64,000 nt of DNA from Chryseobacterium cucumeris (GTDB taxonomy: Bacteria; Bacteroidota; Bacteroidia; Flavobacteriales; Weeksellaceae): contig NZ_LUVZ01000044.1 in NCBI RefSeq assembly GCF_001593385.1, positions 124,001 through 188,000 of the forward strand, read 5' to 3'. Shown here piece after piece: positions 1 through 8,213 of this stretch (its first letter is position 1; each line of letters opens with the position of its first letter). Made by a program: the position numbers and the translations under genes. Below the pieces are notes generated by a model. The model ran no database searches and was not told the DNA's origin. It was given only the letters and a program-made list of their open reading frames with translations.

Positions 1-84
1 TGTACCCATTTAGGTCAAAAAATTGTACAGAAAGAAGGGTTGCAACCTTATAATATTTATAAGAGAGAAGTGCAGATGCGTTAA
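1..84 (+). CDS. C-terminal end of an upstream CDS, possibly a PstS-like phosphate-binding protein
   Basis: Frame 1 is open from the window edge to a TAA at 82-84 and encodes 27 residues ending KREVQMR. The stretch GQKIVQKEGLQPYNIY resembles the C-terminal tail of PstS-type periplasmic substrate-binding proteins, which often end with a G-x-IV-x-K-x-GL-x-P pattern. In flavobacteria such a gene commonly follows exbB/exbD/tonB genes and precedes a TPR protein like the next gene, so the context agrees. Only 27 residues are visible, so the family call is an inference; that this is a coding end is fairly safe. Confidence 0.4.
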   Translation, partial: CTHLGQKIVQKEGLQPYNIYKREVQMR

Positions 85-175
85 AAAATATTAAATTCAC
101 AATTTATCCTCATTAAAAATTTTGATTTGGTCTGAAAATTGTGTAGAATAAAACTCAATTATTTGAAAATATAAA

Positions 176-1828
176 ATGAAAGATATAATGAATATGAATG
201 TAAAGAAGATTGCTTTTGGAGCAGCCGTGGTATTTTTTACCGGTTTTGCCTCTGCACAGACATTGCAGGATGGTATCAACAGTATAGACAGTGATAAATT
301 TGCGCAGGCAAAAACAAACTTCACTGAAATGATCGCTAAAGAGCCCACAGCTGATAACTACTTCTATTTAGGAAATACTTTCTTAAGACAAGGAGAGCCA
401 GATTACGCTAAAGCAACTGAAAATTTCAATAAAGGCTTAGCGGCTGATGGTAAAAGCTATCTGAACAAAATTGGTTTAGCTGCTGTTAAATTGGGTAAAG
501 GTGATAAAAATGCCATTGCTGAAATTCAGAAAGTAGTTACTGATTCAAGAGAAAAAGATGCTGAAGTTCTTTTCAGAGCAGCAGAAGCTTTAACTCTATT
601 CGAGAAAAACAGTTCACCTGATCTTGCTATTCAGTTTTTGACTAAAGCTATCGAGAAAGCTGAGAAAAAAGGAGTTCCTGCACATTATTATTATACATTA
701 GGAGACGCTTACAGATTGAAAAGATCTCCAGGAGAAGCAATGTCTGCTTACGACAAGGCGTTACCTGTAGCAAAAAATAAAGCTTCAGTTTACACGAGAA
801 TGGCTACTTTATGGATGGCTGCTCAAGTGTGGCAAAAAGCGAAAGAAAGCGTTGATAAAGCAATTGCTGTAGATCCTACATACGCTCCTGCGTACAAAGC
901 ATTGGCTGGTTACGATATCAGATACCAGCAAAATGCAAAGGCTACTCAAGACCTTATCAACTATACAAAATATGCTGACGAAGATCCATATACCCAGTTA
1001 GAAATTGCTAAATTATACTTCACCAATGAAGATTATGCAAACTCTAAAATGGTATTAGATAAGATTTTTGATAAAATTGATGATCCTATCAAATTCAAAT
1101 TGAGAGCTTATAATGCATATGCAGATAGAAATTATGCAGACGCCAAGCAAAATATGGATACTTTCGTTTCTCAGGCAGAGAAAACAAGAGTATTGCCTGC
1201 AGACCAAGGTTTACAGGGACTTATTGCTGCTGGTTTAGCAAAAGATGAAAAAGATGCTGCTAAAAAATCTGCTTTAATGGCTGAAGCTCAGCAAAAAGTA
1301 GGTATTGCAAAAGCTGCTAAGGATGAAACAATGAAGTGGGATCTTGAATTAGCAAACATCGCAGGTGGTGGTGGAGCTTCTCAGGCAGAAGCTGACAAAG
1401 GACCTACTAATCCTGAAATTGAAGCATTGAAACAGAAAGTTGCTGCCAACAGCCAGGATTCTGATTCATTATTTAAGTTAGCAACAGCTTATCAGGATGT
1501 TAAAAACTGGAATGGAGCAATTCTTACATGGCAAAAAATGTCAGCACTTCTTCCTGATTGGGCTCCGGCTTATTACAGCCAGGGATATTCTTACCAGCAG
1601 GCAGGAAACAATGAAGCAGCAAAATTGGCTTATGAGAAATTCATCAGCACAGTAAAACCTGCTGATCAGGAAGCTAACAAACAGACCCTTGCTTACGCTT
1701 ACTTTGCAGTAGCATATATGAGTAAAGATTCTGATATGGCAAAAGCAAAAGATTATGTAGCTAAATCTTTACAGCTAGACCCTACTTATCAGGATGCTGT
1801 AAAATTAAATGCAGAAATCAACAAGTAA
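176..1828 (+). CDS. Periplasmic tetratricopeptide-repeat protein
   Basis: The protein has about 550 residues. It begins with a signal peptide (charged start, then a hydrophobic core FGAAVVFFTGFASA and a likely cut before QTLQ), so it should be exported. The rest is alpha-helical with repeated TPR-like units, for example around residues 45-90, 165-200, 205-245 and near the C-terminus (WAPAYYSQGYSYQQAGNNEAA). ATGs at 176, 188 and 194 are all in frame; the last two place the signal peptide closer to the N-terminus and are plausible real starts. TPR proteins scaffold other proteins; no enzymatic motif is visible. A likely operon link exists to the truncated gene at the window start. Specific function unknown. 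Confidence 0.85.
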   Translation: MKDIMNMNVKKIAFGAAVVFFTGFASAQTLQDGINSIDSDKFAQAKTNFTEMIAKEPTADNYFYLGNTFLRQGEPDYAKATENFNKGLAADGKSYLNKIGLAAVKLGKGDKNAIAEIQKVVTDSREKDAEVLFRAAEALTLFEKNSSPDLAIQFLTKAIEKAEKKGVPAHYYYTLGDAYRLKRSPGEAMSAYDKALPVAKNKASVYTRMATLWMAAQVWQKAKESVDKAIAVDPTYAPAYKALAGYDIRYQQNAKATQDLINYTKYADEDPYTQLEIAKLYFTNEDYANSKMVLDKIFDKIDDPIKFKLRAYNAYADRNYADAKQNMDTFVSQAEKTRVLPADQGLQGLIAAGLAKDEKDAAKKSALMAEAQQKVGIAKAAKDETMKWDLELANIAGGGGASQAEADKGPTNPEIEALKQKVAANSQDSDSLFKLATAYQDVKNWNGAILTWQKMSALLPDWAPAYYSQGYSYQQAGNNEAAKLAYEKFISTVKPADQEANKQTLAYAYFAVAYMSKDSDMAKAKDYVAKSLQLDPTYQDAVKLNAEINK

Positions 1829-1852
1829 TTTAAAATTTAAATTATAGATATT

Positions 1853-1889
1853 AAAACTTCCCATTCGTAATGTTTGGGAAGTTTTTATT
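1853..1889 (+). terminator. Rho-independent terminator after the TPR gene
   Basis: An 11-bp perfect inverted repeat (arms 1853-1863 and 1875-1885, core AACTTCCCA/TGGGAAGTT) is followed by a T-rich run. It lies between the TPR gene stop and bshB1 and separates the two transcription units. Confidence 0.75.
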
Positions 1890-1909
1890 TTAAACTTATC
1901 TTTGATTTT

Positions 1910-2629
1910 ATGAAAACTGATATACTTGCTTTTGGAGCGCATCCTGACGATGTAGAACTTGGATGTGGCGGAACTATTGCTAAAATGGTTTCTGAAGGAA
2001 AAAAATGCGTTGTTGTAGATCTTACCAGGGGAGAGCTTGGAACAAGAGGTACAGATGAAACCAGAAAGACTGAAGCAGCAGATGCAGCCAAAATCTTGGG
2101 GCTTTCCGCAAGAGAGAATCTTGGAATGAAAGATGGATTTTTGGTAAATTCCGAAGAATATCAAATGAGGATTGTAAAAATGATCCGCAAATACAGGCCA
2201 GAAATCGTCTTGGCTAATGCAATTGATGATAGACACCCGGATCACGCAAAAGGAGCGAAATTAGTGTCAGATGCGTGCTTTTTGTCCGGACTGAGAAAAA
2301 TTGAAACCGTACTGGAAGGCGAATCTCAGGAAGTGTGGAGGCCAAAACATATTTTTCATTATATTCAGTGGAAAGATATTAAACCGGAATTTGTTATTGA
2401 CATTTCAGAATACCTGCCTAAAAAACTGGAAGCTTGTATGGCGTACAAAACTCAGTTTTATGACCCAACTTCTAAAGAACCTGAGACTCCCATTACCACA
2501 AAAGACTTTTATGAAAGCTTAACCTACCGGGCACAGGATTTAGGGCGGTTATCGGGAGTTGCTTATGCTGAGGGCTTTACGTCTGAAAGATTAATTTCTT
2601 TGAAAAATTTTGATGGAATTGTTTGGTAG
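1910..2629 (+). CDS. bshB1: N-acetyl-alpha-D-glucosaminyl L-malate deacetylase (bacillithiol biosynthesis)
   Basis: This 239-residue PIG-L/LmbE-family zinc deacetylase would remove the acetyl group from GlcNAc-malate, the second step of bacillithiol synthesis in the cytoplasm. The N-terminal metal-binding motif AHPDD (residues 8-12) is present, followed by LGCGG, and the second metal motif is the HPDHAKGA segment. The length fits the family. The ATG at 1910 was chosen because it directly precedes KTDILAFGAHPDD, the usual N-terminus; a longer TTG-initiated reading only adds a tail that overlaps the terminator. BshB1 is standard in Bacteroidota. The LmbE superfamily also contains other deacetylases, so the substrate is inferred from family similarity. 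Confidence 0.88.
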   Translation: MKTDILAFGAHPDDVELGCGGTIAKMVSEGKKCVVVDLTRGELGTRGTDETRKTEAADAAKILGLSARENLGMKDGFLVNSEEYQMRIVKMIRKYRPEIVLANAIDDRHPDHAKGAKLVSDACFLSGLRKIETVLEGESQEVWRPKHIFHYIQWKDIKPEFVIDISEYLPKKLEACMAYKTQFYDPTSKEPETPITTKDFYESLTYRAQDLGRLSGVAYAEGFTSERLISLKNFDGIVW

Positions 2630-2652
2630 TTGAGGAAATTGTCCTATATTTG
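2622..2652 (+). promoter_or_regulatory. Bacteroidota-type promoter for tRNA-His
   Basis: TTTG at 2622-2625 and TATATTTG at 2645-2652 are separated by 19 bases, matching the -33 TTTG / -7 TAnnTTTG promoter known from Bacteroidota. The -7 box ends 13 bases before the tRNA. The -33 box overlaps the last codons of bshB1. Confidence 0.75.
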
Positions 2653-2665
2653 CACTCAGAAAACG

Positions 2666-2739
<74 letters not shown>

Positions 2740-2744
2740 CAAAG

Positions 2745-2776
2745 AAAGTACACTTTTTGAAAGTGTACTTTTTTAT
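2745..2776 (+). terminator. Terminator downstream of tRNA-His
   Basis: A 12-bp perfect stem (arms 2745-2756 and 2760-2771) with a 3-base loop is followed by a T run. The core AAGTACAC/GTGTACTT recurs in the hairpin at 5326-5353. Confidence 0.85.
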
Positions 2777-2928
2777 TTTGTACTAATTTCAGCAGTCGTT
2801 GAAAGTTTCTTTTTTTACTTTTTTCTCTAAAATTTTTCACGTATTAAGTTTATAATCTTGAGCCAACGTATAAAAATGGTATTCTTTGATCCTTTAAAAT
2901 AAATTCACGGATTGATGATTGAAACTTT

Positions 2929-2936
2929 TATATTTG
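2929..2936 (+). promoter_or_regulatory. Candidate -7 box (TATATTTG) of the first FG-GAP paralogue
   Basis: TATATTTG matches TAnnTTTG and lies 62 bases before the chosen start codon. No convincing TTTG box is seen at the expected spacing. The second paralogue has the same octamer at almost the same distance from its start. Confidence 0.4.
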
Positions 2937-2998
2937 TCTAGCCGGCTTCAAGGGAAATATTTCTCTTTAAGATGATCTCAAAAATCAAAACTATTACT

Positions 2999-5269
2999 AT
3001 GAAAAAACTCTTTACAATTCTCACGTTATTATTTGTTCTACAGTCTTATGCTCAATCTTACTATAAAAATCTATTTGATGAGAAGCAATATGATGTAGTA
3101 CCCCTTAATTCAACAAGTCCAAACCAATTAGAATTTTCATGGATTGTATCTGCTCATATGGAAGCATTGGTATTGATGTACGAAAAGACACATGATCCAA
3201 AATATGCTAATGTTTTAATAGGGACTATGGGTAACGTGATTGATAGGAGAGATGATCTTAGAGATCAATTACCAACCAATATAGGTGTAAGTAATATTTC
3301 CGATTACCGTGGAATTTCTGGTGCTGCATGGTCAACTGATCATTATAATACAAATCCAGGTGATGGAAAAACTTATGCTCATGTGGTACATAGTGCTAAT
3401 ATAACTTATCCAATGGCTAAGTTTGCAGCTATTATTAAAAAGAATAGCTTACTTCAAAACATTCTGTATCAATCAGTATGGCGTTATAATAATATGACTT
3501 TTATCGCTATTGCTGATGACCTTATACAAAAAGTAATCGAAACGCTTCATTATCATGAAGGTCAATGGTTTACTCAATCTGGTAATATAGGTTATTATAA
3601 AGAACGGAATGATAATCCGCCAATAGATAACGATGGTGAAATTTTACCTTTTAATATGCAAAGTGCAATGGGAAGAGTATTGGTACAGATGTATAGGGCA
3701 ACAGATAACCCGGATTACCTAACAAAACTTACCCAAATTGCTAATTTTTTAAAAGCAAATACCTCATTTAATACTAATCTAGGGTCCAATAGCTGGACAT
3801 ATTGGAAAGTAAGTACTTTGCGGGAAGATATTTCTCATGGTGGTTTAACTGTATCTTTTCCCTATGAGTGCCGTAAATATAATATTTCTAACGGGGGAGC
3901 ACTTATTTATACAGATTCAGATATGCAAGCCTATGCTAATACCTTAACGAAAGATATTTATAGGGCTCCTTTGTATATAAATAATGGAGTGAACTATTCT
4001 CTGATACCCTGGAATTTAAAATATGGAATTCCTAGTGGTGTAGACCTAAGTACTTACACTTGTTTCCAGTGGGCAGGTTTATCTGAATATGATAAAAAAA
4101 TATATCAGCTACTTGCTGAAATACAGACTGCAGAAAAATATTATATGCCTTTACAACCTGAAAATTTCCCTTTAGTGGTTGCCTATCTAGCTTATTATGA
4201 AAACTTGATTGTACCTGTCAATACGGAACATGGATGGGGAGAGGGTTCAGACTGGAGAGGAGTTGCAAGCGGTAATTTTGATGGAGATGATGCTAATGAA
4301 TTTGTTGTCATCAGAAATTATGATGGAATGATAGGTACTATGGAACCTTTTGAGAAAAAATTTCATTCCGTTACAAACGACAAATATTATAATAATCAAT
4401 ATGATTGGAAAGGTATAGCAGCCGGAGATTTTTTTGGTGATAATAAAAGTGAAATTATAATATTAAGCAATCATGCTGATCCTGCTAATAATGGTGTTTA
4501 TATTTTAAAAATTGAAAATAATAATATTGTTGAACATACAAAATCTATAGGATGGAATGCGCAATCTGATTGGATAGGAGCTGCTGCTGGAAATTTTATT
4601 ACCGGTGGGAAAGATGATTTTATTGCTGTCAAAAATTTAAATAAAGAAGTACTTGTTTTTGATTTTAACGGAACTACTCCTCAATTGGTTCACACTAATG
4701 CTCTGAATCTACCCGTAAATTCTAAAATTACAGCAGTAGCATCAGGTAATCTTGACGGTCTTGGTAAAGATGAGATTGTGTTGCTTGTGGATGCTGAAGA
4801 TGCTGCTTATAATGGAATACATGTTTACAGTGTGGACGATAATGGTGTAATGACAAAAATAACCCAATCTACAGGAGGGGGCTTAGCTTTAGAATGGAGA
4901 GGATTAGCTGTTGGAAATCTTGATGGTAATGGAGCGGATGAAATTATTGCTCACAGAAATTTTGATGGAGAGTATGCAGTGTATAAATTAAATGGGAATA
5001 CTTTGGCTAGTGGAGATGTTGAAAGATTTCCTGTGCTCCAAACCAAAAATAATATAATGTGTTTCGGTAATTTTGATACCAGTTCACAAAATGAGGAGCT
5101 GGTTACTCTCAGAAAAGATGGAGGTATCGTAATGTTTTCTGCTACAAAAGTTATCAGAGGTAGCTCTAATAGCAATAAGCATTCAAATGATCCTTGTCAG
5201 AATGAGCTTCCGAATAAGTTATTTAGTTTTCTGAAGCCTGTTACCTTTGATGGGCAGGTAGTAAGGTAA
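2999..5269 (+). CDS. Secreted protein: alpha-helical N-terminal domain plus six FG-GAP/VCBS-like repeats (paralogue 1)
   Basis: The 756-residue protein starts with a clear signal peptide (MKKLFTILTLLFVLQSYAQ); an ATG nine codons upstream (2972) is possible but would bury it. Residues ~25-400 form a helix-rich domain with conserved stretches (SAHMEALVLMYEKT, VIDRRDDLRDQL, PFNMQSAMGRVLVQMYRAT) reminiscent of alpha/alpha-barrel carbohydrate-active folds, but I do not recognise the family. From ~415 onward six repeats of about 50 residues begin with a pattern like DWRGVASGNFDGD.ANEFVV (starts near 417, 468, 523, 576, 631, 683), as in FG-GAP/VCBS beta-propellers. There is no type IX sorting tail. 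The next gene is a paralogue over its whole length. Function unknown; a surface or secreted carbohydrate-related role is a guess. Confidence 0.8.
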   Translation: MKKLFTILTLLFVLQSYAQSYYKNLFDEKQYDVVPLNSTSPNQLEFSWIVSAHMEALVLMYEKTHDPKYANVLIGTMGNVIDRRDDLRDQLPTNIGVSNISDYRGISGAAWSTDHYNTNPGDGKTYAHVVHSANITYPMAKFAAIIKKNSLLQNILYQSVWRYNNMTFIAIADDLIQKVIETLHYHEGQWFTQSGNIGYYKERNDNPPIDNDGEILPFNMQSAMGRVLVQMYRATDNPDYLTKLTQIANFLKANTSFNTNLGSNSWTYWKVSTLREDISHGGLTVSFPYECRKYNISNGGALIYTDSDMQAYANTLTKDIYRAPLYINNGVNYSLIPWNLKYGIPSGVDLSTYTCFQWAGLSEYDKKIYQLLAEIQTAEKYYMPLQPENFPLVVAYLAYYENLIVPVNTEHGWGEGSDWRGVASGNFDGDDANEFVVIRNYDGMIGTMEPFEKKFHSVTNDKYYNNQYDWKGIAAGDFFGDNKSEIIILSNHADPANNGVYILKIENNNIVEHTKSIGWNAQSDWIGAAAGNFITGGKDDFIAVKNLNKEVLVFDFNGTTPQLVHTNALNLPVNSKITAVASGNLDGLGKDEIVLLVDAEDAAYNGIHVYSVDDNGVMTKITQSTGGGLALEWRGLAVGNLDGNGADEIIAHRNFDGEYAVYKLNGNTLASGDVERFPVLQTKNNIMCFGNFDTSSQNEELVTLRKDGGIVMFSATKVIRGSSNSNKHSNDPCQNELPNKLFSFLKPVTFDGQVVR

Positions 5270-5325
5270 ATTTAAAAAAATAAATAACATAAGGTTTTAG
5301 GGTTCTAAAATTCCTATTATCATAC

Positions 5326-5358
5326 ATAAGTACACTTGAAAAGGTGTACTTATTATTT
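5326..5358 (+). terminator. Terminator between the two FG-GAP paralogues
   Basis: A 10-bp perfect stem (arms 5326-5335 and 5344-5353, ATAAGTACAC/GTGTACTTAT) is followed by a T-rich stretch. Its core is shared with the hairpin after tRNA-His (2745-2771). Confidence 0.75.
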
Positions 5359-5411
5359 TTGTACAACTTGTGAATCAGGTAATAAAATTAGTAACAGGGA
5401 AAGAAAACCTT

Positions 5412-5419
5412 TATATTTG
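5412..5419 (+). promoter_or_regulatory. Candidate -7 box (TATATTTG) of the second FG-GAP paralogue
   Basis: TATATTTG lies 59 bases before the start codon of the second paralogue, mirroring the arrangement upstream of the first. No good -33 box was found. Confidence 0.4.
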
Positions 5420-5478
5420 TTTCTACTAAAATCATGAAAAAAAATCTTTGAATTATTCTGAATCAAAAAGTACTTAAT

Positions 5479-7680
5479 ATGAAGAATCTGTTTACTATAA
5501 TTATTGTACTAGCTGCATTAAAATCTTATTCTCAATCAAAGCCTCAATCTTATTATCAAACGTTATTTGATGACAAAGGGTATGATAAATCAATACGGTA
5601 TTCAACGGATGAAAACAGACTTGAGTTCTCATGGGGATTGCCCGCTCAAATGGAAGCGTTGATATTAATGTACGAAAAGACGGGTGAAAAAAAATATGCA
5701 GAAACACTAATCAAGTGTATAGGAAACGTAATTGACCGAAGAGACGATCTCAGAGGACAGTTACAAGGATTGAGAAAAGTTTCCGATTATAGGGGAGTAT
5801 CGGGTGCTGTTTGGTCTACCAATCATTATAATGAAATAGCAGACTCAGGATCTCCTTATGCCCATTTGGTGCATAGTGCTAATATACTGTATCCCATGGC
5901 TAAGTTTGTTGCAATAGTTAAAGCGAAAGGTTCTGATGTCCAAAATTTGATTTCAGATCCACAGGGACGCTATGGTAAACAAACATATAAACGTATTGCT
6001 GATGATATAATACAAAAAATTAATGAAACACTTGACTTTCATGAAGATCAGTGGCAAACAGAATCTGGTGGTATAGGTTATTATAGAGAAAGAGATAATA
6101 ACCCTCCTATAAAATATGCAGGCAAAACCTTACCTTTTAATATGCAAAGTTCGATTGGAAGGGTGTTTGTCCAAATGTATAGAGCGACCTCTCAAGATAG
6201 ATATCTTACAAAATTGATTGGATTGTCAAATTTTTTAAAATCAAATACTTTTTTCAATAAGAATTTACAATCTAATATTTGGAAATATTGGGGAAATACA
6301 GACTTGTATGAAGATATTCCCCATGCTGGTTTAACGATAAGTTTTCCCTATGAATGCTATAAGTATAATATTTTGTATAAAGGAAAACCTATATACTCAC
6401 TTTCAGATATTCAATACTATATCAATACGTTTATGAAAGATATATACCAGTTTCCTTTATCTGTAAATATGGGAGTAAATTACAATAAAGAATCTTGGAA
6501 TATTAAGTCTAATAATAAAATCGGAGACTCACCCTATGGTAATTATATTAACTATATGTGGCTTTATCTTTCAGAATATGATAAAAGGCTTTATCAAAGA
6601 ATTGCTGATTTGCTGGCTGCTAAGAACTACTATGAGAAAATAGAGGTAGAAGGTTCTTTTTTAACAGTGGCACTCTTAGCTAATTTTGAAAATCTTATCG
6701 TACCCGTAAATACAGACCATAGTTGGAATAAAACGTCTGATTGGCAGGGAGTAGCAAGTGGTAATTTTGACGATGATAGCGAAGATGAGTTTGTTGTTGT
6801 AAGAAATTCTGATGGTATGATAGGGGTTAGAGAACCTTATAATAAAGAATTTCGTTCAGTGGCAAATAATAAATATTACAATGGAAAATATAATTGGAAA
6901 GGGATAGCTGCCGGTGATTTTTTTGATGATAATAAAAGTGAAATTATAGCATTAAGTCATCATGCTGATCCCGAATATAATGGACTTTATGTTTTAAAAG
7001 TTGAAAACAAGGATATTATTGAAAAAGTAAAATTTACAGGATTAAGTACTAAAGCGGATTGGGTAGGAGTAGTTGCAGGGAACTTTATTAGCGGAGGTAA
7101 AGATGAGTGTATAGTCGTAGGAAATGCTAATAAAGAAGTATTAGTGTATAAATTCAATGGAACGCATGTTCAGGTTGTTTATACTAATGCTCTCAATCTT
7201 CCAAAAAACTCCAAAATTACAGCAGTGGCCGCGGGTAATCTGAATAATGATTTAAAGGATGAGATTGTCCTTGCAATAGATTCACCAGATGCTGTGCACA
7301 ATGGGATATATGTTTATAATATAGATGATAAAGGAATTGTAACAAAAATTGCACAATCAGTAGGGAGCGCTCGTGTTGAATGGAAAGGATTGGCTGTTGG
7401 AGATATTAATGGAGACGGGATTAATGAAGTTATTGCCCATAAGAATTCTGATGGAGAATATTTAGTTTATAAATTGACTAAAAATGGGCTGTCTACTTTG
7501 GGCTCTGAACGCTTTCCAATATTACAGACTAAAGATAATATCATGTGTTTGGGTAATTTTAATTCTCAATTTAAAAATGATGAATTAATTACCCTGCGAA
7601 ATGATGGAGGGGTTGTTTTATTTTCTGCTGCAAAAATTATCCGGAATACTAATAATTCAACAGGTTTACAACAAAAATAA
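5479..7680 (+). CDS. Secreted protein: alpha-helical N-terminal domain plus six FG-GAP/VCBS-like repeats (paralogue 2)
   Basis: The 733-residue protein has the same architecture as the preceding gene: signal peptide (MKNLFTIIIVLAALKSYSQ), helix-rich domain (AQMEALILMYEKTG, VIDRRDDLRGQL, PFNMQSSIGRVFVQMYRAT), then six repeats starting near residues 420, 471, 526, 578, 634 and 686 (for example DWQGVASGNFDDDSEDEFVV). Blocks of strong identity to the neighbour occur throughout, so the pair arose by tandem duplication. The acidic turns of the repeats (NFDDDSEDE, DINGDGINE) fit calcium-binding FG-GAP blades. Its C-terminus is shorter than the paralogue's and has no sorting tail. It has its own promoter-like element and follows a terminator, so it may be expressed independently. 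Function not recognised. Confidence 0.8.
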   Translation: MKNLFTIIIVLAALKSYSQSKPQSYYQTLFDDKGYDKSIRYSTDENRLEFSWGLPAQMEALILMYEKTGEKKYAETLIKCIGNVIDRRDDLRGQLQGLRKVSDYRGVSGAVWSTNHYNEIADSGSPYAHLVHSANILYPMAKFVAIVKAKGSDVQNLISDPQGRYGKQTYKRIADDIIQKINETLDFHEDQWQTESGGIGYYRERDNNPPIKYAGKTLPFNMQSSIGRVFVQMYRATSQDRYLTKLIGLSNFLKSNTFFNKNLQSNIWKYWGNTDLYEDIPHAGLTISFPYECYKYNILYKGKPIYSLSDIQYYINTFMKDIYQFPLSVNMGVNYNKESWNIKSNNKIGDSPYGNYINYMWLYLSEYDKRLYQRIADLLAAKNYYEKIEVEGSFLTVALLANFENLIVPVNTDHSWNKTSDWQGVASGNFDDDSEDEFVVVRNSDGMIGVREPYNKEFRSVANNKYYNGKYNWKGIAAGDFFDDNKSEIIALSHHADPEYNGLYVLKVENKDIIEKVKFTGLSTKADWVGVVAGNFISGGKDECIVVGNANKEVLVYKFNGTHVQVVYTNALNLPKNSKITAVAAGNLNNDLKDEIVLAIDSPDAVHNGIYVYNIDDKGIVTKIAQSVGSARVEWKGLAVGDINGDGINEVIAHKNSDGEYLVYKLTKNGLSTLGSERFPILQTKDNIMCLGNFNSQFKNDELITLRNDGGVVLFSAAKIIRNTNNSTGLQQK

Positions 7681-7732
7681 AATCTTTGCCAAACTATAAA
7701 AAGTGTTTATAAAAAATCCTGTCTTAGCGCAT

Positions 7733-7760
7733 AAAAAAAGCATCTTTTTCAGATGCTTGT
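7733..7760 (-). terminator. Terminator of the DUF3276 gene, possibly bidirectional
   Basis: A stem AAGCATCT/AGATGCTT (7738-7745 and 7751-7758) carries a long A run on its left side, which reads as a U tract for the minus-strand gene ending at 7779. A weaker T-rich stretch on the right could also serve the plus-strand gene ending at 7680. Confidence 0.65.
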
Positions 7761-7778
7761 GTTTTTAGATATTCTTTT

Positions 7779-8114
7779 TTAAACCTCGTCGTCAGAATCT
7801 ATTGTGTAAGATCTGCTTTTGAAGTCTTTGTCATGTTTTTCTGAAATTACATCCTCACCCTTTTCATTAATGATGAAATCTGTGGACTCATTAAACATCT
7901 CCTGGAAACTCTTAAAATCTTCCTTGTAAAGGTAAATTTTATGCTTCTCGAATGTAGCTTCCCCATTCTCTCCGAAATTCTTCTTACTCTCAGTGATTGT
8001 AAGATAATAATCTCCTGCTTTCGTCTCGCGCACATCAAAGAAATAAGTTCTTCTCCCTGCTTTTAACACCTTCGTGAAAATCTCATTTTCATGGCGTTCC
8101 TTGTATTCACTCAT
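7779..8114 (-). CDS. DUF3276 family (PUR-alpha-like nucleic-acid-binding) protein
   Basis: The 111-residue protein matches the DUF3276 family, a bacterial PUR-domain group related to eukaryotic Pur-alpha, which binds single-stranded DNA/RNA. Visible features are the beta-rich body with FTKVLKAGRRTYFFDVRETK, DYYLTITESKK and a final helix (YKEDFKSFQEMFNEST), typical of a single PUR repeat, plus an acidic C-terminal tail (DSDDEV). No signal peptide, so cytoplasmic. It is monocistronic, between its own promoter and terminator. The nucleic-acid-binding role is family knowledge, not shown by the sequence alone. Confidence 0.85.
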   Translation of the reverse strand: MSEYKERHENEIFTKVLKAGRRTYFFDVRETKAGDYYLTITESKKNFGENGEATFEKHKIYLYKEDFKSFQEMFNESTDFIINEKGEDVISEKHDKDFKSRSYTIDSDDEV

Positions 8115-8143
8115 TGTTAGATATTTTTTAATCTTGTTAAGAA

Positions 8144-8173
8144 CAAATATAAAAGAATTCTTTTAATCACAAA
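8144..8173 (-). promoter_or_regulatory. Promoter of the DUF3276 gene
   Basis: Read on the minus strand, TTTG (8173-8170) and TATATTTG (8151-8144) are separated by 18 bases, matching the Bacteroidota -33/-7 promoter. The -7 box lies 29 bases before the start codon. Confidence 0.6.
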
Positions 8174-8213
8174 ATTTTTTTTATGATTTATTTAACAATT
8201 GAGAATGAAATGG

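Noticed and set aside
97..348. Minus-strand frame at the window start
   Set aside because: It is antisense to the TPR gene signal-peptide region and has no coding support.
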